This document shows, in pieces, positions 1 through 5,987 of a stretch of 8,198 nucleotides of DNA. The translations under genes were made by a program, and so were the position numbers. Numbering within the stretch: position 1 is the stretch's first letter; each line of letters opens with the position of its first letter. The notes below the pieces were generated by a model, which was given only the letters and a program-made list of their open reading frames with translations, did no database searches and was not told the DNA's origin. The stretch is taken from the NCBI GenBank assembly GCA_004555705.1, contig SFHI01000122.1:1-8198 (forward strand), in the 5' to 3' direction. This DNA comes from Clostridiales bacterium. GTDB taxonomy: Bacteria > Bacillota > Clostridia > Oscillospirales > Oscillospiraceae.

Positions 1-113
1 TAGACGATTCCCTCGTTTTTCTGAGTTCTCGGAAAATCCGGGGGATTGCCACGCCAGTGTGCGCACTGGCTCGCAATGACAGCGTTTATTTTGTAAACAC
101 CAATTTATCTGCC
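1..113. repeat. Compound palindromic repeat, copy A (left part outside the window)
   Basis: This is the right portion of the element family described at copies B to E. Bases 38-113 match bases 1098-1173 of copy B at 74 of 76 positions by eye. It holds one hairpin module: GGATTGCC, then the stem CCAGTG-TGCG-CACTGG at 54-69, then CGCAATGACA. It ends in the terminal arm AAACACCAATTTATCTGCC at 95-113. Bases 1-37 should be the middle of the element, but they do not align clearly with the middles of B to E, so the orientation and left limit are unknown. It lies just upstream of the SDR gene, and no coding role is seen. Confidence 0.85.
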
Positions 114-164
114 CAAGCACCAAACCAATCGAGGAACAACAAACAGGAATAAGGAGGATGCGTT

Positions 165-911
165 ATGAGATTACTGGATAAGGTCGCGATCATTACGGGA
201 GGCAGCCGGGGAATCGGATATGCAACCGCGGTAAAATTTCTGACAGAGGGAGCCAAGGTGATTCTCACCGCCAGCTCTCAGGCCAATGCCGACAAGGCAG
301 CCGGGAAGCTCCGGGAGAAATTCCCCTCCGCCTGCGTTGAGGGCATCAGCCCGGACCTGGCCAGCCTGGAGTCCGTGACGGAGGCATTCCGCCAGGTGGT
401 GGAAAAGTATGGACGGATTGACATCCTGGTGAACAACGCAGGCACTTCGGACAGCACCCCCTTCGCCTCCTATACCGAAGCGCTTTATGACAAGGTGATG
501 GACCTGAATGTGAAGGGTGTCTTTAACGCCACCCGGGCTGCCAGCGACTATATGGTTCAGCAGGGGTCCGGTGTGATCCTCTCCACCTCCTCCATGGTCA
601 GCATCTACGGTCAGCCCAGTGGATTTGCCTATCCCGCTTCCAAGTTTGCCGTCAACGGCATGACGGTGTCCCTGGCACGGGAGCTGGGCCCCAAGGGCAT
701 CCGGGTCAACGCCGTGGCTCCCGGCATTACGGAGACGGATATGATGAAAGCCGTTCCCAAGGAGGTCATCGATCCCCTGATCCGTCAGGTTCCCCTGCGC
801 CGCCTGGGCCAGCCGGAGGACATCGCCAATGCCTTTGCTTTCCTGGCCTCCGATGAGGCGTCCTATATCTCGGGCGTCGTTCTCAGCGTGGACGGAATGG
901 CAAGAACCTGA
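165..911 (+). CDS. SDR-family NAD(P)-dependent oxidoreductase (FabG-like)
   Basis: This is a classical short-chain dehydrogenase/reductase of 248 residues, the usual family length. It should be a soluble cytoplasmic enzyme that interconverts an alcohol and a ketone using NAD(P)H. Visible motifs in order: the dinucleotide-binding TGGSRGIG (11-18), NNAG (90-93), the structural Asn115 in DLNVKG, and the catalytic Ser143, Tyr156 and Lys160 (YPASK). The PG motif follows at about 186-187, and the C-terminal SGVVLSVDG ends in Met where most members have a second Gly. Arg15 in the glycine-rich loop is compatible with NADP(H), which is an inference. The start is set by AAGGAGG at 151-157, 7 bases before the ATG. 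No fatty-acid synthesis genes flank it, so FabG itself is not claimed; it could equally act on a sugar, polyol or steroid. It converges on the - strand gene at 1260-2354. Confidence 0.93.
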   Translation: MRLLDKVAIITGGSRGIGYATAVKFLTEGAKVILTASSQANADKAAGKLREKFPSACVEGISPDLASLESVTEAFRQVVEKYGRIDILVNNAGTSDSTPFASYTEALYDKVMDLNVKGVFNATRAASDYMVQQGSGVILSTSSMVSIYGQPSGFAYPASKFAVNGMTVSLARELGPKGIRVNAVAPGITETDMMKAVPKEVIDPLIRQVPLRRLGQPEDIANAFAFLASDEASYISGVVLSVDGMART

Positions 912-924
912 CGACATCTTGCAT

Positions 925-1175
925 CAGGCGGATAAATTGTTGTTTGAAAGGGTGCGCTCAAAAAATGCTGTCATTGCGAACCAGTCCGCAGACTGGTGTG
1001 GCAATCCCCCGGATAGAGGGGAAATGTGCCGAAAAGCACCCAGAAAGGCGGAAGTCACCGCGATTTTTAGTAGCAATCGTTACCTGGCTCCATTCAACCG
1101 GGGGATTGCCACGCCAGTGTGCGCACTGGCTCGCAATGACAGCGTTTATTTTGTAAACAACAATTCATCTGCCTG
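925..1175 (+). repeat. Compound palindromic repeat, copy B (complete)
   Basis: This 251-base element is the most complete copy. The outer ends form an imperfect terminal inverted repeat: CAGGCGGATAAATTGTTG at the left (925-942) and its near reverse complement CAACAATTCATCTGCCTG at the right. Inside are two oppositely oriented hairpin modules. The left is TGTCATTGCGA, stem CCAGTC-CGCA-GACTGG (981-996), TGGCAATCC. The right is GGATTGCC, stem CCAGTG-TGCG-CACTGG (1114-1129), CGCAATGACA. The 85-base middle (about 1013-1097) is not palindromic and defines an orientation. Bases 968-1092 match copy C 2440-2564 at about 120 of 125 positions. No transposase or credible ORF is inside, and no clear target-site duplication was seen. 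The structure resembles paired inverted REP sequences (BIME/REPIN) or a MITE. It lies between two convergent genes. Confidence 0.9.
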
Positions 1176-1204
1176 CGCTGCTATACGCAAGGTAATCCAT
1201 ACGA

Positions 1205-1237
1205 CAGCCGCCCCGGGGAAGTTCCCCGGGGCGGCTG
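1205..1237. terminator. Strong GC-rich hairpin between convergent genes
   Basis: A perfect inverted repeat with 16-base arms, CAGCCGCCCCGGGGAA and its complement, meets around a single central G at 1221. It lies 22 bases past the stop codon of the - strand oxidoreductase gene and 293 bases past the end of the SDR gene, which converges on it. It is most likely the terminator of the - strand gene. Neither side has a run of T residues, so it is not a textbook intrinsic terminator. Its role as a transcript end, possibly two-way, is inferred from stem strength and position. Confidence 0.7.
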
Positions 1238-1259
1238 AATTGTGTGGAGCCGGCTGGGC

Positions 1260-2354
1260 TCAGAAGGACTGTGCCGGTTCCAGAGGAGCGGGCAGGGTGC
1301 AGGTGGATTGGATATCCACGAATTTCCCCGCTTCTCCTCCGGCAAGAATTCCCTCCAGCACCTCCAGCACATGGGCGGCCATTTCCCCGGAGGCCCGGTT
1401 GGGGCGGTGCTGGGCGATGGCCTCTGCCATTTCCGCCGGGCCGATTCCCCGGGCGTTGTAGCTGTAAGCGGTGGTTTTCCGCAGAACCACAGGCTCAGCA
1501 GGGGCTTGGGGGTCCAGGCTGCCGGGAAGGAAGCGGACCTCTCCGCCAAACTGGTCGGGATTGCCAAGAAACAGGATGCCTTTGGTGCCATAGATGGCGA
1601 AGAAGGCCTCGTCCGGCATTTTGCAGTCATTGTCCATGTGCAGGGTTCCCGTGATTCCGTTTCGGAGCCGGATGATGGCGGAGACCTGGCTCTCGTTGGG
1701 GGTGTCCATCAGTTTCCCGCAGTCGGGGCCGGGGAGAATGTTCCGGTGGGTTTTGTAGGGGGTGCCCACGATTCCTGCCACCCGGGCTACCGGGCCCAGC
1801 AGACTCACAAGGGCGGTCAGGTAGTACACGCCGTAATCCAGCAGCACCCCCGCCCCCGGCTCCCGGAGAAAGGCGAACATACTCAGCAGCAGGTCGTTGT
1901 TGCGGTTGGAGGAGATGGCGAAGGAGTGGATTTCCCCCAGCATACCGCCGTCAATGGCGTCCCGGGCATTCTGAAGGGCGCTGCCAAGGAAGGTATCCGG
2001 AGCGGAGCCCAGATATAGGCCCTTTTCCTCCGCCAGGGACAGCAGTTCTCTGGCCGTTTCATAGTGGTCCGTGATGGTCTTTTCCGTATAAACGTGCTTG
2101 CCTGCTTCCAGGCAGCGGCGGATGATCCCGTAATGGGCGCCCACGGGAGTCAGATTGACGATCATCTCAATCTCCGGGTCGGCCAGAAGCTCCTCCACGG
2201 TACAGGCGCGCAGGCCGAACTGCTGGGCGCGCTTCCGGGCATGCTCCGGATGTTTGGACGCCAGGGCCAGCACCCGGACGTTGGGATGGTTTTCCGTCAG
2301 GTTTTTCAGATAGATTTCGCTGATTGCGCCGGAGCCGATGACACCGATGTTCAT
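1260..2354 (-). CDS. Gfo/Idh/MocA-family oxidoreductase
   Basis: A 364-residue NAD(P)-dependent dehydrogenase, normal length for the family, acting on sugars, cyclitols or related polyols in the cytoplasm. The N-terminal Rossmann fold opens MNIGVIGSGAIS (1-12). The strand VNLTPVGAHY (66-75) leads into EK at 91-92, the position of the family's EKP motif, here read as EKT. The C-terminal alpha/beta domain contains GAGVLLDYGVYYL (167-179). This gives D173-x-G175-x-Y177, where many members have DxGxH. Tyrosine at that place is known from glucose-fructose oxidoreductase, xylose dehydrogenase and dihydrodiol dehydrogenase, so Lys92 and Tyr177 are the likely catalytic pair; that assignment is by motif only. 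The start is supported by AAGGAGG (2364-2370 on the complement), 9 bases before the ATG. No transporter or sugar kinase is adjacent, so the substrate cannot be named. Confidence 0.92.
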   Translation of the reverse strand: MNIGVIGSGAISEIYLKNLTENHPNVRVLALASKHPEHARKRAQQFGLRACTVEELLADPEIEMIVNLTPVGAHYGIIRRCLEAGKHVYTEKTITDHYETARELLSLAEEKGLYLGSAPDTFLGSALQNARDAIDGGMLGEIHSFAISSNRNNDLLLSMFAFLREPGAGVLLDYGVYYLTALVSLLGPVARVAGIVGTPYKTHRNILPGPDCGKLMDTPNESQVSAIIRLRNGITGTLHMDNDCKMPDEAFFAIYGTKGILFLGNPDQFGGEVRFLPGSLDPQAPAEPVVLRKTTAYSYNARGIGPAEMAEAIAQHRPNRASGEMAAHVLEVLEGILAGGEAGKFVDIQSTCTLPAPLEPAQSF

Positions 2355-2395
2355 GAAAATAGGCCTCCTTGTGGGGAAATTTGTTGGGTTGGTTT

Positions 2396-2613
2396 GGCAA
2401 ACGGTAAATTGTTGTTTGAAAGTGCGCGTTACAAATTACCTGTCATTGCGAACCAGTCCGCAGACTGGTGTGGCAATCCCCCGGATAGAGGGGAAATGTA
2501 CCGAAAAGCACCCAGAAAGACGGAAGTCGCTGCGATTTTTAGTAGCAATCGTTACCTGGTTCCAATGACAGCGTTTTTTTGAGCACACCCTTTCAAACAA
2601 CAATTTATCTGCC
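2396..2613 (+). repeat. Compound palindromic repeat, copy C (one module deleted)
   Basis: This copy has the same orientation as B but is 218 bases long. The left module is intact, with stem CCAGTC-CGCA-GACTGG at 2453-2468, and the middle matches B closely. After GGTTCCA (ending at 2564) the sequence goes straight to ATGACAGCG. The 43 bases that in B hold the whole right hairpin module (1093-1135) are missing. The right arm 2565-2613, read on the complement, matches the left arm of B (927-974) apart from a few bases and one extra A. The left arm is more divergent and reads GGTAAATTGTTGTTTG. The copy lies between the divergent start regions of the Gfo/Idh/MocA gene and the XRE gene, so its outer sequences may overlap their upstream control regions. 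Confidence 0.88.
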
Positions 2614-2747
2614 TGCTGGTTTGCTGATGTGGTTTCATTGCTTATTGTATTGTTTTGGCGGGCGGATGTCAACCGGGAAGAGCACTACCATTGGTATAGA
2701 AAAAAGACTACCAACTATACGGGCAGTCAGTGGAATCTCCGGAATCC

Positions 2748-2764
2748 CTGTGGTATAATCACAG
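2748..2764 (+). promoter_or_regulatory. Extended -10 promoter with overlapping operator-like inverted repeat
   Basis: TATAAT at 2754-2759 is preceded by TG at 2751-2752, giving an extended -10 box (TGGTATAAT), 30 bases before the XRE start codon. No good -35 hexamer stands 16-18 bases upstream, which an extended -10 can tolerate. The box sits inside the inverted repeat CTGTG-GTATAAT-CACAG (2748-2764). This placement would let a bound repressor block RNA polymerase, and the XRE protein encoded next is the obvious candidate. The promoter call is fairly secure by sequence; the operator is an inference. Confidence 0.6.
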
Positions 2765-2789
2765 CACAACCGGAAAGGAGAGACGGGGT

Positions 2790-3893
2790 ATGGAAATCAG
2801 ACTGGGTGAGAAGATTCGGACGCTGCGCAAAGAGGCGGGGCTGACCCAGGAGGCGCTGGCGGAGGCTCTGGGGGTTACCCCCGGGGCGGTGTACAAGTGG
2901 GAATCCGGCAGGGCCATGCCGGAGCTGGAGCTGCTGGTGGAGATCGGCGCATTTTTTGAAATCTCCCTGGATGCGCTGCTGGACTACGGCTGGGAAAAGG
3001 GGAGCATGGGCCGGGCGGCGGAAAAGCTGCGGCAATTCTCCCTGAACAGAAATTTGCGGGAAGGGATGCGCTTCGCGGAGCAGGCGCTGCAGAAGTACCC
3101 CAACAGCTTCCCTGTGGCGTACCGCAGTGCGGAGGTGTATTTTCTCACCCTGAGCCCGGAATACGCCGGACGGGCGGAGGCGCTGTATCGTCGGGCAATT
3201 GCGCTCTTCGACCAGAACACCGACGAAAAAATCAGCCTGGCGGACCTTTACAACCGAATCGCCAGCTGCTATTGCTATATGGACAGGATGGACGACGCGG
3301 TGGCCCTGCTGAAGAAGTACAACGCCGGAGGAATGAACGACTACCGGATCGGGCTGCTGCTTTCCCAGGAGGAAGGCAAAGCCCGGGAGGCGCTGGCGTA
3401 TTTGTCCGACGCGCTGATGTCCTGCTACAGTCAGCTGTACAACCTGTGCATCGGGTACGCCAATGCCTACGCCGCGCTGGGGGAGTATGAGAAAATGGCT
3501 GAGATCGCCCGGTGGATGCTGTCCTTGGGTAGGGGGCTGCGTGATGCGGATGCCGTGAGTTGGATGGACCGGGGGGATGTGCGGCTCTACGCCATCCTGG
3601 CGGAAGCGAACCGGCTCCGGGGAACTGACCGGGAAGCATCGGAGTATCTGGAAAAGGCTGTGGAGAGTGCCCGGCGGTTTGACGCGGCTCCCCAGTACAG
3701 AGCCGGGGCGGGAATGCGGTTTTTCCATGGCGGGAATCAGACGGCCTGCTACGATGATATGGGTCACACGGCCATGGAGGTGCTCGAAAACATCCTGAAG
3801 GAGGGGCAGACCGGTCAGGGGCTTTGCCCTCTGTGGGAGCAGCTCAAGGAAGAGTTGAGCGATTTCGGGGCCCCTTCAACGAATGGTTGCTAG
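2790..3893 (+). CDS. XRE-family HTH regulator with TPR-like C-terminal domain
   Basis: A 367-residue DNA-binding regulator. Residues about 5-60 are a Cro/C1-type helix-turn-helix (LGEKIRTLRKEAGLTQEALA, then VTPGAVYKWESGRAMPELE). From about residue 75 the protein is alpha-helical, with repeated motifs such as EQALQKYPNSFPVAYRSAEV, EALYRRAIALF and AYLSDALMSCYSQLYNLCIG that look like tetratricopeptide repeats. HTH plus TPR is the plan of peptide- or ligand-sensing regulators of the RRNPP type, but no pheromone gene is visible, so the ligand is unknown. The ATG at 2790 is preferred over one 60 bases upstream because GGAAAGGAG (2772-2780) precedes it and the -10 box lies between the two. The exporter gene begins 61 bases after the stop, so co-transcription is likely. 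Confidence 0.9.
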   Translation: MEIRLGEKIRTLRKEAGLTQEALAEALGVTPGAVYKWESGRAMPELELLVEIGAFFEISLDALLDYGWEKGSMGRAAEKLRQFSLNRNLREGMRFAEQALQKYPNSFPVAYRSAEVYFLTLSPEYAGRAEALYRRAIALFDQNTDEKISLADLYNRIASCYCYMDRMDDAVALLKKYNAGGMNDYRIGLLLSQEEGKAREALAYLSDALMSCYSQLYNLCIGYANAYAALGEYEKMAEIARWMLSLGRGLRDADAVSWMDRGDVRLYAILAEANRLRGTDREASEYLEKAVESARRFDAAPQYRAGAGMRFFHGGNQTACYDDMGHTAMEVLENILKEGQTGQGLCPLWEQLKEELSDFGAPSTNGC

Positions 3894-3940
3894 GCTCAGG
3901 GCAACTCAACCGTTAGAATGAAGGACGAAAAACCTACCCA

Positions 3941-3946
3941 GGAGGA
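3941..3946 (+). promoter_or_regulatory. Ribosome binding site that fixes the exporter start
   Basis: GGAGGA lies 8 bases before ATG at 3955 but only 2 bases before the in-frame TTG at 3949. The ATG is therefore the start, and two residues of the longer reading are dropped. No promoter or terminator is visible in the 61-base gap after the regulator gene. Confidence 0.75.
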
Positions 3947-3954
3947 CTTTGACT

Positions 3955-5670
3955 ATGAAAAGCAATCAATTGATTCGGCCCTATATGCGGCAGTTTTACA
4001 GGGGGAACGGCTTCCGGTTCACGCTGGCCATGGTGCAGACGGTGCTGCTCACCGGCGCCAATATAATGATTTCCTGGCTGATTCAGCAGATTATCGACCT
4101 GACCACGGGGATGGACACCGGGTTTACCTTTGCCCAGATTGTGGGTTTGACCGCAGTGGGCTTGGGGCTGGAGCTGGGGGCGTTTGGATTCGCGTACCTG
4201 TCCAAGCCCCGGTTCATTGCCCGGGGGATTGGACAGTATAAGCAGTTCGTATTCTCGGAAATGTGCAAAAAGGGAATCTCTGCTTTCTCCGGGGAGAACA
4301 GTGCGGTATACATCTCGGCTCTGTCCAACGACGCCAATTCCGTCGAGACGAATTATCTGGCCAATATCTTTGTCATTACCGACAATTGCATGATGTGCGC
4401 CGGGGCGTTGGTACTGATGTTCTGGTACAGCCCTCTGCTCACCGTGATCTCCATTGCTCTGTCCGTACTGCCGCTGCTGGCATCCCTGGCCACGGGAAAC
4501 CTGGTGGCCAGGGCGGAGAAGCAGGTTTCCGACCGGAATGAAGCGTATATGACCACCTTAAAGGACAGCCTTGCGGGCTTCTCTGTGATCAAGTCCTTCC
4601 GGGCGGAGGTTCAGATGTGCCGGATTTTTGCGGAGAAGGTGGGGAAGGTTTCCGATGCCAAGTGCCTGCGCAAAAAAATGAGCGTGCTGGTGCAGATGCT
4701 GGCTGTCTTCTCGGGGAGCATTGTCCAGTTTGGGGTGTTCCTCATCGGCGCGTATCTGGCACTGCATGGCGCGGGGCTTTCCGCCGGTACGGTGCTGGTA
4801 TTTGTGCAGCTGCTGAATTATGTGATCAATCCCGTGGGGACCATCCCCCAGGCCCTGGCGGAGTGCAAGGCGTCCAAAGCATTGGTGGAAAAGGTGGCCA
4901 AGGCCCTCTCGGAGAATGTCCGGGAGGAGGGAACCGTCCGCAAGTCCACCCTGGAAAAGGGCATCACCCTGGAGAATGTCTGCTACGGCTACTCGGCGGA
5001 GAAGCAGGTGCTGAATGGGATGAATGTAACCTTTAAGGCAGGGAAGAGCTATGCCCTGGTGGGGGCTTCCGGCTGCGGAAAGTCCACGCTGCTGAACCTG
5101 CTGATGGCTTCCGATCCCAATTACTCCGGCTCCATCCTCTATGACGGTACGGAACTGCGGGAAATCAATACGGAGGCTCTGTATGAGCTGGTTTCCGTGA
5201 TCCAACAGAATGTGTTTATCTTTAACGCCTCCATCCGGGACAACATCACCATGTTCTCCGATTTCCCCCGGGAAGAGGTGGACGCCGCCATGGAGCTGTC
5301 CGGACTGTCCCAGTTGGTGGCGGCCCGGGGAGAGAATTTCCAGTGCGGGGAGAACGGCAGCAGCCTGTCCGGCGGAGAGAAGCAGCGGATTTCCATTGCC
5401 AGAAGCCTGCTGAAAAAGTCCCGGGTACTGCTGGTGGACGAGGCCACCGCCGCTCTGGACGCCCAGACCGCCAGCCAGGTTTCCGGAGCCATTCTGGACC
5501 TGACCGGCATCACCCGGATCGTGGTCACCCATTCCCTGGAGGAATCTCAGCTAAGGCGCTATGACCGGATCCTCACCCTGAAAAACGGCACTGTCACCGA
5601 GGCGGGCACCTTTGAGGAGCTGATGGAGCAAAAGGGATATTTCTACTCCCTCTTCACCGTGGCGCAGTAA
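3955..5670 (+). CDS. ABC exporter, fused transmembrane and ATP-binding domains
   Basis: A 571-residue type IV (B-family) ABC half-transporter, expected to work as a dimer in the cytoplasmic membrane and to export its substrate. The first 300 or so residues are the membrane domain, with hydrophobic segments near 22-45, 60-82, 135-158, 160-180, 245-270 and 275-295. The ATPase domain follows from about 335. It has Walker A GASGCGKST (370-378), a Q-loop at VIQQN (415-419), signature LSGGEKQR (471-478), Walker B VLLVDEA with catalytic Glu496, a D-loop ALD (500-502) and the H-loop His526. All catalytic elements are intact. No N-terminal peptidase domain is present, so it is not a bacteriocin-processing exporter. 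Many clostridial exporters are heterodimers encoded by two genes; only one is here, suggesting a homodimer or a distant partner. Substrate unknown; regulation by the preceding XRE protein is inferred. Confidence 0.93.
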   Translation: MKSNQLIRPYMRQFYRGNGFRFTLAMVQTVLLTGANIMISWLIQQIIDLTTGMDTGFTFAQIVGLTAVGLGLELGAFGFAYLSKPRFIARGIGQYKQFVFSEMCKKGISAFSGENSAVYISALSNDANSVETNYLANIFVITDNCMMCAGALVLMFWYSPLLTVISIALSVLPLLASLATGNLVARAEKQVSDRNEAYMTTLKDSLAGFSVIKSFRAEVQMCRIFAEKVGKVSDAKCLRKKMSVLVQMLAVFSGSIVQFGVFLIGAYLALHGAGLSAGTVLVFVQLLNYVINPVGTIPQALAECKASKALVEKVAKALSENVREEGTVRKSTLEKGITLENVCYGYSAEKQVLNGMNVTFKAGKSYALVGASGCGKSTLLNLLMASDPNYSGSILYDGTELREINTEALYELVSVIQQNVFIFNASIRDNITMFSDFPREEVDAAMELSGLSQLVAARGENFQCGENGSSLSGGEKQRISIARSLLKKSRVLLVDEATAALDAQTASQVSGAILDLTGITRIVVTHSLEESQLRRYDRILTLKNGTVTEAGTFEELMEQKGYFYSLFTVAQ

Positions 5671-5683
5671 GAGAACCCGTAAC

Positions 5684-5904
5684 GGCAGAACGACAAATCG
5701 GTGTTTGTTGAATATATGCTGTCATTGCGAGCCAGTGTGCACACTGGCGTGGCAATCCCCCGGTTGAACGGAACCATGTAACAACTACCACCAAAAAACG
5801 CATCGTTTCCCCACTCTGTAGGGCAATTGTTGATACATTTCCTCTCTAACCGGGGGATTGCCACACCAGCGTGCGCGCTGGTTCGCAATGACAGGTAATC
5901 TGGG
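5684..5904 (-). repeat. Compound palindromic repeat, copy D (complete, inverted, divergent)
   Basis: This is a two-module copy of about 221 bases. The left module has stem CCAGTG-TGCA-CACTGG (5732-5747), a perfect palindrome that extends by a G-C pair. The right module has stem CCAGCG-TGCG-CGCTGG (5866-5881). The middle begins GGTTGAACGGAACCA and ends CATTTCCTCTCTAACC. These match the reverse complement of the ends of the B middle, so D is inverted relative to B and C. The centre of the middle is strongly diverged from the other copies. The outer arms are weaker: GGCAGAACGACAAATCGGTG at the left and AGGTAATCTGG at the right. It fills the gap between the exporter and the CofE-like gene and could serve as the exporter's transcript end, since no other terminator is seen there. 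Confidence 0.87.
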
Positions 5905-5924
5905 GAATAACGGACAATATACGG

Positions 5925-5930
5925 TATAAT
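5925..5930 (+). promoter_or_regulatory. Candidate -10 box for the CofE-like/plsY operon
   Basis: A perfect TATAAT stands 57 bases upstream of the ATG at 5988, just outside the right end of repeat copy D. No convincing -35 box is found 16-18 bases upstream (that stretch reads GGGGAA) and there is no TG extension. If the promoter is real, its upstream half lies at the edge of the repeat element. The call rests on the hexamer and its position. Confidence 0.5.
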
Positions 5931-5949
5931 AACCGGGCTAAGATTCTGA

Positions 5950-5967
5950 ATCCGGGGCATTCCGGAT
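5950..5967 (+). promoter_or_regulatory. Leader hairpin before the CofE-like gene
   Basis: ATCCGG-GGCATT-CCGGAT forms a 6-base stem with a 6-base loop. It ends 6 bases before the GAGG ribosome binding site (5974-5977) and lies downstream of the candidate -10 box, so it would be in the transcript leader. It may affect translation or RNA stability, or it may be chance. No known riboswitch class was recognised. Confidence 0.35.
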
Positions 5968-5987
5968 CGAAATGAGGTTATTTGATT

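Noticed and set aside
165..911. Naming the SDR gene fabG
   Set aside because: The fold and catalytic residues are generic to classical SDRs, and no acyl carrier protein or fatty-acid synthesis genes are adjacent.
829..1461. Open frame running from inside the SDR gene through repeat copy B
   Set aside because: It overlaps two well-supported genes in other frames and is translated mostly from repeat sequence.
2727..3767. A 346-codon frame on the - strand opposite the XRE gene
   Set aside because: The + strand has a complete HTH domain, an RBS and a promoter; the antisense product has no recognisable motif.
3918..4241. An ATG frame (MKDEKPTQEDFDYEK...) in frame with the end of the XRE gene and overlapping the exporter start
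   Set aside because: It has no ribosome binding site, and beyond its first 20 or so codons it is only the +2 shadow of the exporter gene. An in-frame extension of the regulator by stop readthrough is possible but unsupported.
3955..5670. Exporter as a bacteriocin or lantibiotic maturation transporter
   Set aside because: There is no N-terminal C39 peptidase domain, no precursor peptide and no modification enzyme in the window.
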